From Microbacterium radiodurans (GTDB lineage Bacteria; Actinomycetota; Actinomycetes; Actinomycetales; Microbacteriaceae): a stretch of DNA of 64,000 bases. The notes below the pieces were generated by a model, which searched no databases, was not told the DNA's origin, and worked only from the letters and a program-made list of their open reading frames with translations. This document shows, piece after piece, positions 53,807-62,821 of the stretch (its first letter is position 1; every line of letters starts with the position of its first letter). Both the position numbers and the translations under genes were made by a program. Location: assembly GCF_008710705.1 (NCBI RefSeq), contig NZ_VYRZ01000001.1, positions 310,001 through 374,000 on the forward strand, given 5' to 3'.

Positions 53807-53823
53807 ACCCGCCCCCGGTTCTC

Positions 53824-53860
53824 GAGCCCGGTCGGACACCAGTCCGGCCGGGCTCTTCCG
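53824..53860 (+). terminator. Rho-independent terminator after trxA
   Basis: GAGCCCGGTCGGAC (53824-53837) pairs with GTCCGGCCGGGCTC (53842-53855) around ACCA and is followed by TTCCGTTC. It is the best formed terminator of the window. Confidence 0.85.
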
Positions 53861-53897
53861 TTCGCCCGAGACGTGCGATGCGCCGCGGGCATGCGCG

Positions 53898-54239
53898 TCA
53901 GGAAGCGTCGGCTCGGGTGCCGAGATCCCACCGCCGGTGAGGTTCGCTGCCGAGAAGACGCCAGACCGCCCGCGCCAGCGGCGGATGGTCGAACGCGATC
54001 TGGCGGAGGACGCGATCGTTGCGCGCGATGCTGGGGCGACCTCCGCCGTAGGCGGCGATGTTCTCGGCACGCAGGGTCAGCACGACGAGCTCATCGACCG
54101 TGGGGAGCTCCTCCATGAACTCCCACGGGTCCTCGCCTCGCCGCAGCCGCTCCTCGATGAGAACCGAGAGCTCGTCGGATGCCTCGGCACGCAGCAGTTC
54201 GAGGCTCGCTCGGGGCGGCGTTCGATCGGGACTCACCAC
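53898..54239 (-). CDS. Conserved small protein, unknown function
   Basis: A 113-residue protein, predicted mostly helical: LELLRAEASDELSVLIEERL, EDPWEFMEELPTVDELVVLT and RNDRVLRQIAFDHPPLARAV. I recognise no domain. It lies between trxA and parB, in the same direction as parB, 49 bp downstream of it. GTG 54239 or 54236 may be the start. Confidence 0.6.
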   Translation of the reverse strand: MVSPDRTPPRASLELLRAEASDELSVLIEERLRRGEDPWEFMEELPTVDELVVLTLRAENIAAYGGGRPSIARNDRVLRQIAFDHPPLARAVWRLLGSEPHRRWDLGTRADAS

Positions 54240-54288
54240 TCAAGGGTACGCGTCCGGGCGGACATCACGGGTTCCGTCCGCAGGGGGA

Positions 54289-55263
54289 TCAGCGCGACCC
54301 GTACTCCGGCTCATCCAGCTCCTCGAGGATCCGATTGAGATCCTGAATCGTTGCGAAATCGATCACGACCTGGCCTTTTCTGACTCCGAGCGAGATCCGC
54401 ACCTTCGTGTCGAGACGGTCTCCGAGGCGCTCGGCGACATCGTCGAGGTGCGCTCGCACTCCCCCGGCCTTCGGAGCCGAACGCCGCGTTCCGGCCGCTT
54501 CGATCGTCTTCGCAGCCGCCTCGGCAGCCCTCACCGACAGGTCTTCATTGATGATCTTGTCGGCGAGCCGCTGCATCCCGTCGTCTTCGCCCACAGCGAG
54601 GATCGCACGCGCGTGACCGGCGCTCAGGACTCCGGCCGCGACACGCTGCTGGACGGGCACCGGCAGGCGGAGCAGCCGGATGGTGTTGCTGATCTGCGGA
54701 CGCGATCGCCCGATGCGCGTGGCGAGCTCTTCCTGAGTGATTCCGAAATCCTCGAGGAGCTGCTGGTAGGCCGACGCCTCTTCGAGCGGATTGAGCTGCG
54801 AACGATGGAGGTTCTCGAGGAGCGCGTCGCGCAGCAGATTCTCGTCAGCGGTGTCGCGAACGATGACCGGGATGGTCGCGAGGCCGGCCTCGCGCGCCGC
54901 GCGCGTCCGCCGTTCGCCCATGATGAGCTCGTACTTGCCGTCTTCGTTCGTGCGGACGACGACGGGCTGGAGGACACCGAACTCTCGAACGCTATGGACC
55001 AGCTCGGCGAGGTCGTCCGCGTCGAAGTTCGTGCGCGGCTGGCGAGGATTCGGAACGATCTCGTTCGGGTCCACCTGGATGAGTGTGGTTCCCGGAACGG
55101 CGACGAGCTCGGGCTCATCGGACGCCACCGCCTGCGCGGAGGTCTGCTCGGGAGCGACGACAGGCGCGCCGGGGAAGAACACGTCGACGGGACGGCTTTC
55201 GTTCGGCTCCGATGTCGGGATGAGCGCGCCGATGCCTCGGCCGAGTCCGGTTCGCTTGGCCAT
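54289..55263 (-). CDS. parB: Chromosome partition protein ParB
   Basis: A 324-residue ParB. N-terminal GLGRGIGALIP, the CTPase ParB/Sulfiredoxin domain with NPRQPR and the GERRTRAAR box, then the helix-turn-helix EELATRIGRSRPQISNTIRL that reads parS, and a C-terminal dimer domain. It loads onto parS sites at 56.2-57.0 kb and partners ParA. Its ATG overlaps the ParA stop by one base (TGATG). Confidence 0.97.
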   Translation of the reverse strand: MAKRTGLGRGIGALIPTSEPNESRPVDVFFPGAPVVAPEQTSAQAVASDEPELVAVPGTTLIQVDPNEIVPNPRQPRTNFDADDLAELVHSVREFGVLQPVVVRTNEDGKYELIMGERRTRAAREAGLATIPVIVRDTADENLLRDALLENLHRSQLNPLEEASAYQQLLEDFGITQEELATRIGRSRPQISNTIRLLRLPVPVQQRVAAGVLSAGHARAILAVGEDDGMQRLADKIINEDLSVRAAEAAAKTIEAAGTRRSAPKAGGVRAHLDDVAERLGDRLDTKVRISLGVRKGQVVIDFATIQDLNRILEELDEPEYGSR

Positions 55264-56198
55264 CAGGCGTCTCCTTCTTCATGGCGTTCCGTCGCCGATC
55301 CTTCAGCGCGTCGAGCGATCTCCACAGCAGCCTCGCGATACGCGACCGCTCCGGCCGATTGACCATCGTAGGCGATCACCGTCTGCCCAAAGCTCGGTGC
55401 CTCCGACACGCGCACCGAGCGCGGAATGACCGTTCCGAGGACCTCGTTCGGAAAGTGCTGCCGCACCTCGTCGGCGACTTGTTGCGCGAGACGGGTTCGC
55501 CCGTCGTACATCGTGAGGAGGATCGTCGAGAGTCGGAGTGTCGAGTTCAGGTGCTTCTGAATCATCGACACGTTGCCGAGCAGCTGGCTCAGGCCCTCCA
55601 GCGCGTAGTACTCGCACTGGATCGGGATGAGCAGTTCGTGCGCAGCCGTGAAGGCGTTGATCGTCAGCAACCCGAGGGAGGGCGGGCAGTCGATGATGAC
55701 GAAATCGACCTGTGCGTCTGCGGTCGCGAGGTACTGCTCGAGCGCCGAGCGCAGTCGATGCTCGCGTGCGACCTGCGACACGAGTTCGATCTCGGCCCCC
55801 GCGAGGTGGATCGTGCTGGGCGCGCACAGCAGATTCGGCGATTCCGGACTCGTCTGAACGACATCCGCCAAGGGCTCCTGGTCGATGAGAACGTCGTAGA
55901 CGCTGGGGACATCCGCGTTGTGGGGGACACCGAGCGCTGTCGACGCATTCCCCTGCGGGTCGAGGTCGATGACGAGAACGCGAGCTCCGAGCGACGCGAG
56001 TGCTGCGGCGAGGTTGACGGCTGTGGTCGTCTTCCCGACACCGCCCTTCTGGTTCGAGACGGTGATCACGCGGGTTTCGCCGGTGAAGTCGATCGAGAGG
56101 TTCTGCAGCGCGCGCCGGCGGGCGCTGAGATCGGCCAGCTCACGCGCGAGCGGAGACTCGAACGATAGAGAACTGCCGGGGGATTCGGGGGGTGTCAC
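55263..56198 (-). CDS. parA: Chromosome partition ATPase ParA (Soj)
   Basis: A 311-residue Walker-type ATPase with the deviant Walker A KGGVGKTTTAVN near residue 50, DLDPQGNAST and FVIIDCPPSLG. It forms nucleoid gradients that move ParB-parS complexes. GTG 56198 or the neighbouring GTG 56201 starts the protein; CGAGGAGC lies just upstream. TAGAGT at 56227-56232 (reverse strand) is a possible -10 close to the first parS. Confidence 0.96.
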   Translation of the reverse strand: MTPPESPGSSLSFESPLARELADLSARRRALQNLSIDFTGETRVITVSNQKGGVGKTTTAVNLAAALASLGARVLVIDLDPQGNASTALGVPHNADVPSVYDVLIDQEPLADVVQTSPESPNLLCAPSTIHLAGAEIELVSQVAREHRLRSALEQYLATADAQVDFVIIDCPPSLGLLTINAFTAAHELLIPIQCEYYALEGLSQLLGNVSMIQKHLNSTLRLSTILLTMYDGRTRLAQQVADEVRQHFPNEVLGTVIPRSVRVSEAPSFGQTVIAYDGQSAGAVAYREAAVEIARRAEGSATERHEEGDA

Positions 56199-56247
56199 CA
56201 CATCAGCTCCTCGGGGTCTTCTCAACTCTAGAGATCAAGCGGATCGA

Positions 56248-56263
56248 TGTTTCACGTGAAACG
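56248..56263. promoter_or_regulatory. parS site 1
   Basis: TGTTTCACGTGAAACG matches the parS consensus TGTTTCACGTGAAACA at 15 of 16 bases. The perfect palindromic core spans 56249-56262. It is the closest parS to parA. Confidence 0.93.
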
Positions 56264-56280
56264 CAGACCTGTGCGGCGGA

Positions 56281-56296
56281 TGTTTCACGTGAAACA
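56281..56296. promoter_or_regulatory. parS site 2
   Basis: A perfect TGTTTCACGTGAAACA palindrome, 33 bp from site 1. Confidence 0.97.
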
Positions 56297-56337
56297 GACG
56301 CCGTCATCGGCGCCAGACGAATCTGTCAGCAGAGATG

Positions 56338-56353
56338 TGTTTCACGTGAAACA
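56338..56353. promoter_or_regulatory. parS site 3
   Basis: A perfect TGTTTCACGTGAAACA, 57 bp from site 2. It ends immediately before the end of rsmG, so it lies at the operon junction. Confidence 0.97.
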
Positions 56354-56995
56354 TCATCGGACAGTAGCGCGCAGGATGCGTGTCGGCTCTGGCAGCAGCG
56401 AGTCGCCGACAGTTTCGACGCGCACATGAGACAGCCGGAAACGACGGATCTGCTTCTCAGCAGCATCGATCTCAGACGCAGCGTTGGCGCCTTTGAGCAG
56501 GATGAGTTCGCCGCCGTCCCGGACGAGCGGTGCTGTGATCGGGATGAGCGTGCGCAGCGCACTGACAGCCCGGGCGGTCACCGCGTCGAGTGACGGACCG
56601 CGATTCCACTCTTCGGCCCGGGTCCGGAGTACCTCGACGTTGTCGAGCTCGAGATCCGCCGCCTGCTCCGTGAGCCACGCAACACGGCGCTCCATCGTCT
56701 CGATCAGCACCCATTCCACGTCGGGCCGTGCGATCGCGAGAACGAGCCCCGGGAGGCCGGCGCCGGATCCGACGTCGCCTACCCGACCGGAGAACAGCGG
56801 CGCCACGGCGGCGCAGTTGATGATGTGGCGACTCCAGAGACGCGGCAGTTCGAGGGGGCCGATCAGCCCGCGTTCCTCGCCGTGCGCCGCGAGAGACGCG
56901 GCGAACCGTCGCGCGAGGGGGAGACGTTCGCCGAAGAAGTGCGCCGCGACATCCGGCTCGACCTCGACGGATGTTTCACGTGAAACATCAGCCAT
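56354..56995 (-). CDS. rsmG: 16S rRNA (guanine527-N7)-methyltransferase RsmG (GidB)
   Basis: A 213-residue SAM methyltransferase. The SAM site is GDVGSGAGLPGLVLAIARPD, followed by the substrate-side motifs VLIETMERRVAWL and VTARAVSALRTLI. It modifies the 530 loop of 16S rRNA. ATG 56995 overlaps the jag stop (8 bp). Codons 4-8 (SRETS in MADVSRETS) are encoded by the parS site 4. Confidence 0.94.
   Translation of the reverse strand: MADVSRETSVEVEPDVAAHFFGERLPLARRFAASLAAHGEERGLIGPLELPRLWSRHIINCAAVAPLFSGRVGDVGSGAGLPGLVLAIARPDVEWVLIETMERRVAWLTEQAADLELDNVEVLRTRAEEWNRGPSLDAVTARAVSALRTLIPITAPLVRDGGELILLKGANAASEIDAAEKQIRRFRLSHVRVETVGDSLLPEPTRILRATVR
56972..56987. promoter_or_regulatory. parS site 4, inside rsmG
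   Basis: A perfect TGTTTCACGTGAAACA embedded in the first codons of rsmG. It is read as the peptide VSRET. Confidence 0.97.
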
Positions 56996-57494
56996 GGCGG
57001 ATGACCGTGTGACGGTCGGCACCCTCTCCATACGACTCGGAGATCACACCGCGCTCGGCAGCGATGTCGTGCACGAGCTTGCGCTCATAACTGGACATCG
57101 CGGGGAGCGAAGCCTGCGAAGCCCCGTCGGACAGACGCTCCACCGCGCGGTCGACGAGTCGCTCGAGCTCCTGCCGGCGCGTATCGCGCGACCCCCCGAT
57201 GTCGAGGATCAGGCGCGAAAAGCGTCCCGTCTTGGTCTGCACCGCGATGCGCGTCAGCTCCTGGACGGCCTGAACGACATCCGGGTTCGAGAGCGGACGC
57301 AGCGACGCCGCGTCGTCGGCCTCGACCGACACATACGCACGTCCCGCGCGGACGTCGAGAGTGAGATCGCCGTCGATGTCGGCGATGTCGAGCAGTCCCT
57401 CGAGGTAGTCGGCGGCGATATCCCCCTCCTGCTCGAGCTCCTCGATGGTCGGGTCGATGCGCTCGTCGGCGGCGGCGTCGATGTGGTTGCTCAT
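56988..57494 (-). CDS. jag: Jag (KhpB-like) RNA-binding protein with KH and R3H domains
   Basis: A 168-residue protein. A KH-II-like domain spans residues 20-95 (DYLEGLLDIADIDGDLTLDV, then SNPDVVQAVQELTRIAVQTK). An R3H domain is at 120-168, with the R-x3-H-type arrangement replaced by SSYERKLVHDIAAERGV and the end SYGEGADRHTVIRHG. It binds RNA and is associated with YidC and cell envelope control. It lies between yidC and rsmG as usual. Confidence 0.93.
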   Translation of the reverse strand: MSNHIDAAADERIDPTIEELEQEGDIAADYLEGLLDIADIDGDLTLDVRAGRAYVSVEADDAASLRPLSNPDVVQAVQELTRIAVQTKTGRFSRLILDIGGSRDTRRQELERLVDRAVERLSDGASQASLPAMSSYERKLVHDIAAERGVISESYGEGADRHTVIRHG

Positions 57495-57528
57495 GGGATC
57501 CTCGCGAGAAAAGTCGAGAGCCGGACGG

Positions 57529-58635
57529 TCAGGAGTTGGTGGACCCGGTGGAGCCGCCGCGCTGCGCATCCTTCTTCGCGCGCTGCTTGCCCTTGGGCTG
57601 CTGTCGCTTGGGCTGCGCGGCCCGTGCTCGTTCGGCCTCTTCGAGCAGGCGCTGCTGCTCGGCCTCGTACTTCTCCATCGAGATGACACGACCCTTGGCA
57701 TCGAGCGCCTTGCCCTTGCGCGCCAGACGCTCCTCACGAGCCTTCGCGGCTTCGGACCCCGGGGTCGGCAGGTTGCGGATCACGATGAACTGCTGCGCCA
57801 TCGTCCAGATGTTGGACGTGAACCAGTACATGACGACGCCGAGCGGGAAGAACACACCCGAGAAGATGAACGCCAGCGGCAGGACGTAGAGCATGATCTT
57901 CTGCATCTGGTACGCCTGGCCGGTCTTGGCCTCGGGGGACAGGTTCTTCGAGATGATCTGCAGCTGCGTGATGAACTGCGACGCGATCATCAGCACGACG
58001 AGGATGACGAGGATGACGACGGTCAACGTCTCGCCCTGGCCGATCGCGTCGATCATGTTGGTGTGCAGCGGCGCCTCGTCGAACAGCTGCGCGTCGTAGA
58101 ACTGCTTCGTCAACTCGGTGTTCAGCAGGCCGACGCCGCCGACGCCCCACTCGGCGTGCTTCTTCACATCGCTCAAGGTGTAGAACATGCCGAGCAGGAT
58201 GGGCATCTGCACGAGAAGCGGCAGGCAACTCGATACCGGCGTCGTCCCGTGCTTCTTGTACAGGGCCATGGTCTCGCGACTCATGGCCTCGCGCGACAGC
58301 TGATCGCGCTTGCCCCGGTACTTCTCCTGGATCTTGCGCATCTCCGGCGCGAGCTCCATCATCTTCCGCTGGCTCTTGATCTGGCGCACGAAGAGCGGGA
58401 TCAGGGCCGAGCGCACGACGATGACGAGACCGATGATCGACAGCACCCACGTCGCACCGGCGGCAGCCGGCATCCCGATCGCGGTGAAGATCGAGTGCCA
58501 GAAGACCAGGATCGCCTCGACCAGCCACTTGAAGGGCCACATGATCGTGCTGAAGAAGTCGGCACCACCGGGCGGCGGTGTCGTGGGCGTCGGAACGGCC
58601 GGAGTCGGCGTGGCGGCGAGGAAGAGATCCAGCAC
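57529..58635 (-). CDS. yidC: Membrane protein insertase YidC
   Basis: A 368-residue five-helix YidC/Oxa1 insertase. FKWLVEAILVFWHSI is the first helix, followed by the conserved hydrophilic groove region (IKSQRKMMELAPEMRKIQEK), TTPVSSCLPLLVQMPILLGM and the two-helix C-terminal bundle. A Lys/Arg-rich tail (RAQPKRQQPKGKQRAKKD) likely binds ribosomes. GTG start 58635. Confidence 0.96.
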   Translation of the reverse strand: MLDLFLAATPTPAVPTPTTPPPGGADFFSTIMWPFKWLVEAILVFWHSIFTAIGMPAAAGATWVLSIIGLVIVVRSALIPLFVRQIKSQRKMMELAPEMRKIQEKYRGKRDQLSREAMSRETMALYKKHGTTPVSSCLPLLVQMPILLGMFYTLSDVKKHAEWGVGGVGLLNTELTKQFYDAQLFDEAPLHTNMIDAIGQGETLTVVILVILVVLMIASQFITQLQIISKNLSPEAKTGQAYQMQKIMLYVLPLAFIFSGVFFPLGVVMYWFTSNIWTMAQQFIVIRNLPTPGSEAAKAREERLARKGKALDAKGRVISMEKYEAEQQRLLEEAERARAAQPKRQQPKGKQRAKKDAQRGGSTGSTNS

Positions 58636-58638
58636 GGA

Positions 58639-58995
58639 TCAGTCCTTTCTCATCGGCACGACGAAACCGTGCCTGGTCAGCTTGTGGCGAAAATGGCGCG
58701 AGGAGGGGACGTCGTCGACGCCGCCCGCAGCCCAGGGATGGCACCGAGCGAGTCGCGCGGCGGTCCGGGCGGTTCCAGCGATCAGACCGTGCTGCTGCAC
58801 GGCGCCGACGGCGTACGCGGAGCAGCTCGGGTAGTACTTGCACACGTCCCCGTACAGGGGCGAGATCACCGACCGGTAGACATGAAGCACCGAAATCCCC
58901 AGGTTACGGGGCAGAAGCGGCACTGATCGGACGAGTGCGTGCGCGTGCATCCGGCCATCGCCCGTCGATGCCGCCGGCAGCGTGGTCCAGCTCAT
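58639..58995 (-). CDS. yidD: Membrane protein insertion efficiency factor YidD
   Basis: A 118-residue YidD with VYRSVISPLYGDVCKYYPSC followed by SAYAVGAVQQHGLIAG, all hallmarks. It overlaps rnpA by 4 bp (ATGA), hence ATG 58995; ATG 58950 is a later alternative. Works with YidC in membrane protein insertion. Confidence 0.94.
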   Translation of the reverse strand: MSWTTLPAASTGDGRMHAHALVRSVPLLPRNLGISVLHVYRSVISPLYGDVCKYYPSCSAYAVGAVQQHGLIAGTARTAARLARCHPWAAGGVDDVPSSRHFRHKLTRHGFVVPMRKD

Positions 58996-59330
58996 CGCGT
59001 GGCTCGCCGTCGCAGACACCTGGTCACCTCGTCCCGAAGACTCGAGAAATCGGATGCGGCAGCCGCCGGCAGCGCGCGGATGACGACCTCGACGCCCTCG
59101 GGCATCTCCGCCATCGCCTCCGCGCAGACGGCCTTCAGCCGTCTGCGCACGGTGTTGCGCACGACGGCTGATCCGACCTGCTTGCTGACGATGAAACCGA
59201 ACCGAGGCGGACGATCCGAGCCGCTCGAAACCACATAGGTCACGGTGTGCGCTCCGGCACACCGTGCACCTCCGCGGACGACGGCCTTGTACTCCGCCCC
59301 GCGCGTGATCCGATTCCCGCGCGCCAGCAC
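58992..59330 (-). CDS. rnpA: Ribonuclease P protein component
   Basis: A 112-residue RnpA: RFGFIVSKQVGSAVVRNTVR then RRLKAVCAEA contains the RNR-type motif that contacts the RNase P RNA. Together with it the protein matures tRNA 5' ends. GTG 59330 is preceded by GCTCTC and follows rpmH by 11 bp. Confidence 0.95.
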   Translation of the reverse strand: MLARGNRITRGAEYKAVVRGGARCAGAHTVTYVVSSGSDRPPRFGFIVSKQVGSAVVRNTVRRRLKAVCAEAMAEMPEGVEVVIRALPAAAASDFSSLRDEVTRCLRRRATR

Positions 59331-59341
59331 TGAGAGCTGCG

Positions 59342-59479
59342 TCAGGCAGAGAGCTCGGTGCGGCCCTTGGAGCGGCGCGCCGACAGGATGGCGCGGCCGG
59401 CACGGGTGCGCATGCGGGCGCGGAAGCCGTGCTTCTTGGCGCGGCGGCGGTTGTTGGGCTGGAACGTACGCTTGCTCAT
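59342..59479 (-). CDS. rpmH: 50S ribosomal protein bL34
   Basis: A 45-residue basic bL34: [20 protein letters not shown], then [22 protein letters not shown] 59479 is the canonical N-terminus; the longer ORF reading through it (to 59599) has non-ribosomal codons. First gene of rpmH-rnpA-yidD-yidC-jag-rsmG. Confidence 0.97.
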   Translation of the reverse strand: MSKRTFQPNNRRRAKKHGFRARMRTRAGRAILSARRSKGRTELSA

Positions 59480-59621
59480 GAGGATCACTCCGGATCGGGG
59501 GTCGCCCGAACGCTTGAGACCGGGGACACGGGTTACAGGACTGCCCGTACGGGCATAAGTCAACCGACTAAGGGTACGTCGCACCGCCCGGTAACTCAAA
59601 CCGAGGACCGGCGAACGGGCA

Positions 59622-59765
59622 ATTATCCACCGCCGTCCACAGGCGCTGGCGGCGACACGCGGGCCGGATCTACAGTGGATTTTGCGCTGTCGGTGCCACC
59701 TGACTAGCGTGTCACGGTCAGTTATCCACAGTTATCCCCAGAAATCGGGCTCGCTGTGTGGAGAA
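59622..59765 (+). promoter_or_regulatory. DnaA boxes upstream of dnaA
   Basis: TTATCCACC (59623-59631), TTATCCACA (59722-59730, perfect) and TTATCCCCA (59732-59740) point in one direction. TGTGGAGAA (59757-59765) is in the reverse. They flank the likely dnaA promoter and probably serve autoregulation and oriC function. The stretch 59480-59790 has no gene. Confidence 0.75.
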
Positions 59766-59790
59766 GTATCGATCACTCGCGGGGGAACCT

Positions 59791-61200
59791 TTGGCTCAGC
59801 ACGATCTCCCGGACGTCCCGGTCTGGTCCGCCGTCCTCGATCTGCTGGCCGACGACGAGCGCGTCACCCCGCAGATGCAGGGCTTCCTCTCCCTCGCCGT
59901 CGCTCAGGGCGTCATGAGCGGGACGCTGTACCTGGACGTCCCGAACGACCTGACGGCCGCGCAGCTCAACAAGCGTCTGCGCGCACCGATCATGGAGGCG
60001 CTCGCCCACGTCCACGTCGAGCCGGCTGCCTCGAGCTATCGCGTCGTCGTGAATCCGGAGCTCGCCGACACCCATCTGACCGCTCCGATCCCGGTGCAGT
60101 CGGCCTCCGCGCCCGCTCCGCTGCGCCCCGCCGGCGAGGAGTACGTCGAGACGCCGGTCTCGGCATCCCGACACGACACCCGGCTGAACCCGAAGTACAC
60201 GTTCGACAACTTCGTCATCGGACAGTCGAACCGATTCGCCCACGCGGCCGCCGTCGCCGTCGCCGAAGCACCCGCGAAGGCGTACAACCCGCTGTTCATC
60301 TACGGCGACTCGGGTCTCGGCAAGACGCACCTGTTGCACGCCATCGGCGACTACGCGCTCAACCTGTACACCGGCGTCCGCGTGAGATACGTCTCCAGCG
60401 AAGAGTTCACCAACGACTTCATCAACTCGATCGCCAACAACCGTGGCTCGGCCTTCCAGGCTCGCTACCGCGAGGTCGACATCCTGCTGATCGACGACAT
60501 CCAGTTCCTGCAGGGTCGGGCTGAGACGCAGGAGGCGTTCTTCCACACGTTCAACACCCTGCACGACCACGACAAGCAGGTCGTGATCACGAGCGACCTG
60601 CCGCCGCGTCACCTCACGGGGTTCGAGGACCGCATGCGCAGCCGCTTCGAGTGGGGTCTGATCACCGACGTGCAGGCGCCCGACCTCGAGACCCGTATCG
60701 CGATCCTCCGCAAGAAAGCGCAGTCCGAGCGGCTGCTCGTCCCCGACGAGGTGCTGGAGTACATCGCGACGAAGGTGTCGTCGAACATCCGCGAACTCGA
60801 AGGCGCGCTCATCCGGGTCTCCGCGTTCTCGAGCCTCAACCGATCGACGCTCGACATCTCGCTCGCGCAGACGGTCCTCCGCGACATCGTGGATCAGGAT
60901 GACGCCAACGTCATCTCCCCGACCGACATCATCACCGCGACCGCGCAGTACTTCCGCCTGTCGGTCGACGACCTCTACGGTTCGAGCCGCTCGCAGGCTG
61001 TCGCCACCGCACGACAGATCGCCATGTACCTCTGCCGTGAGCGCACGAGCCTGTCGCTGCCCAAGATCGGACAGCTCTTCGGCAACCGCGACCACACCAC
61101 GGTCATGTACGCGTACAAGAAGATCAGCGAGCTCATGAAGGAGCGGCGCTCGATCTACAACCAGGTCTCCGAGATCACGTCCCAGCTCGGGCGACGCTGA
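59791..61200 (+). CDS. dnaA: Chromosomal replication initiator DnaA
   Basis: A 469-residue (from TTG) initiator. Domain I is near the N-terminus ([20 protein letters not shown]), domain III carries Walker [10 protein letters not shown] (residues 172-180) and Walker B LLIDDIQ (233-239), and domain IV has the DnaA-box signature [11 protein letters not shown] (431-441). The TTG at 59791 has GGGGGAAC upstream and starts the family-like sequence; GTG 59758 is the longest start but its codons fall on a DnaA box. Confidence 0.96.
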   Translation: MAQHDLPDVPVWSAVLDLLADDERVTPQMQGFLSLAVAQGVMSGTLYLDVPNDLTAAQLNKRLRAPIMEALAHVHVEPAASSYRVVVNPELADTHLTAPIPVQSASAPAPLRPAGEEYVETPVSASRHDTRLNPKYTFDNFVIGQSNRFAHAAAVAVAEAPAKAYNPLFIYGDSGLGKTHLLHAIGDYALNLYTGVRVRYVSSEEFTNDFINSIANNRGSAFQARYREVDILLIDDIQFLQGRAETQEAFFHTFNTLHDHDKQVVITSDLPPRHLTGFEDRMRSRFEWGLITDVQAPDLETRIAILRKKAQSERLLVPDEVLEYIATKVSSNIRELEGALIRVSAFSSLNRSTLDISLAQTVLRDIVDQDDANVISPTDIITATAQYFRLSVDDLYGSSRSQAVATARQIAMYLCRERTSLSLPKIGQLFGNRDHTTVMYAYKKISELMKERRSIYNQVSEITSQLGRR

Positions 61201-61632
61201 CGACCGCGTCGCACAACGGCGCGACACGCCCGCCAGCGTTCGGTTTGACAGTGGCCGGGCCGACGCCCCATCATGCAGTTCTTCACAGTGTGGAAAAGCT
61301 GTGGATAACTTTCCGAACCCGCCGAAAAGATGTGAGCGAATTCCCTTCGTCCTGTGGACGGCGCTCCGCACGGCCCCCTCGTCCGAACTCTTCCCGTCGA
61401 CGGTCATCCGCAGCCGGTTCACAAGTTACAAACGTGTGGTTCCCTACTCCCGCCCGCGATCGCGTCGGTTGTCCACAGTTTCCACAGCGGAGATGAAGAA
61501 GACGAGAAATAGAGAGAAGAAATGGGATTCGATCACCTCGACCGGCGGCCGGCCCGACCTCGACGTGCATCCGGACACGAACGACAGGGGCACTAGCATG
61601 GGAGAGCTTTCAACCTCGACAAGGGAGCGCCA
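61201..61632. other. Putative chromosomal replication origin oriC
   Basis: The dnaA-dnaN spacer holds DnaA boxes TGTGGAAAA (61289-61297), TGTGGATAA (61300-61308, perfect), TGTGGACGG (61353-61361), TTGTCCACA (61469-61477) and TTTCCACA (61479-61486). A purine-rich, A-rich stretch follows at 61491-61525 and could unwind. Position and box pattern match actinobacterial oriC. Confidence 0.85.
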
Positions 61633-62775
61633 GTGAAGTTCCAGGTCAATCGCGACGTCTTCAGCGAGGCCGTGTCGTTCGTCGTGAAACTCCTTCCGCA
61701 GCGCAACCCGCAGCCGATCCTGGCCGGTGTGCTCATCGAGGCGACGGACTCCGGTCTCTCGCTTTCGGCGTTCGACTACGAAGCCTCGGCCCGCACGACG
61801 ATCGAAGCCACCATCGACGAGCCGGGCACGATCCTCGTGCACGGACGCCTGCTCTCGGAGATCGCGAGCCGCCTCCCCAACGCGCCGATCGAGATCACCG
61901 TCGACGACGACGGAATCCTCCTCACCTGCGGCTCGGCCCGGTTCACGCTCGCGTCGATGCCGGTACAGGAATACCCGGCCATTCCCGAGGTCTCGGGCGA
62001 TCACTCCGGGGTCGTTCCCGCCGAGGATTTCGCGACCGCCATCGCGCAGGTCGCCTTCGCTGCATCCCGCGACGACGTGACGCCGGTGCTCACCGGCGTG
62101 CAGCTCGAGGTCACCGGGACGCAGCTGAGCCTCGTGGCCACCGACCGATACCGTGTCGCGCTCCGCGACATCCCGTTCGACAGCGGCGTCGCCGCCGACG
62201 AGAGCAGCACGACGGCGCTCGTGCCGGCGCGCACGCTCACCGAGGTCGGCAAGACGTTCGGACACTCGGGAGACATCACCGTCTCGTTCTCCGGCTCGGG
62301 CGACCGCGAGATCATCGCCTTCACCGCCGGCAACAAGACGGTCACCTCGTTGCTGATCAAGGGGAACTTCCCGCCGGTGCGCCGCCTCTTCCCCGAGCAG
62401 ACCGACCATCACGCCGTCGTCAACACCGGCGAGCTCATCGAAGCCGTCCGCCGCGTCGCGCTCGTGCTCGACCGCTCCGCGCCGCTGCGCTTCACGTTCG
62501 GGCAGGACGGCGTGTCGATGGATGCGTCCGGCACCGAGCAGGCGCGCGCCACCGAGTCCGTCGACGCGACGCTCACGGGCGACGAGGTGACCATCGGTCT
62601 GAACCCGCAGTACCTCCTCGAGTCGCTCGGCGCGGTCAAGAGCGAGTTCACGCGGGTCACGTTCACCTCGAGCGACAACGCGAACAAGCTGAGCCCCATC
62701 CTCATCACCCCGCAGACCTCGGGTGGCGTGGAGAGCTTCAAGTACCTGCTCCAGCCCAACCTCCTCCTCCGCTGA
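61633..62775 (+). CDS. dnaN: DNA polymerase III beta subunit (sliding clamp)
   Basis: A 380-residue clamp of three repeated domains beginning MKFQVNRDVFSEAVSFVVKL, with the C-terminal FKYLLQPN near the peptide-binding pocket. It forms a dimeric ring that holds polymerases on DNA. GTG 61633 has AAGGGAG upstream. It lies directly downstream of oriC. Confidence 0.97.
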   Translation: MKFQVNRDVFSEAVSFVVKLLPQRNPQPILAGVLIEATDSGLSLSAFDYEASARTTIEATIDEPGTILVHGRLLSEIASRLPNAPIEITVDDDGILLTCGSARFTLASMPVQEYPAIPEVSGDHSGVVPAEDFATAIAQVAFAASRDDVTPVLTGVQLEVTGTQLSLVATDRYRVALRDIPFDSGVAADESSTTALVPARTLTEVGKTFGHSGDITVSFSGSGDREIIAFTAGNKTVTSLLIKGNFPPVRRLFPEQTDHHAVVNTGELIEAVRRVALVLDRSAPLRFTFGQDGVSMDASGTEQARATESVDATLTGDEVTIGLNPQYLLESLGAVKSEFTRVTFTSSDNANKLSPILITPQTSGGVESFKYLLQPNLLLR

Positions 62776-62821
62776 CCCCGGTCCGACCGGCGGTGTCGGG
62801 CGGGGCGAATAGGGTGATCTG

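Noticed and set aside
59758..59790. GTG 59758 as the dnaA start
   Set aside because: Weak ribosome-binding context and overlap with a DnaA box; TTG 59791 has a better upstream sequence and fits the family N-terminus. It remains possible.
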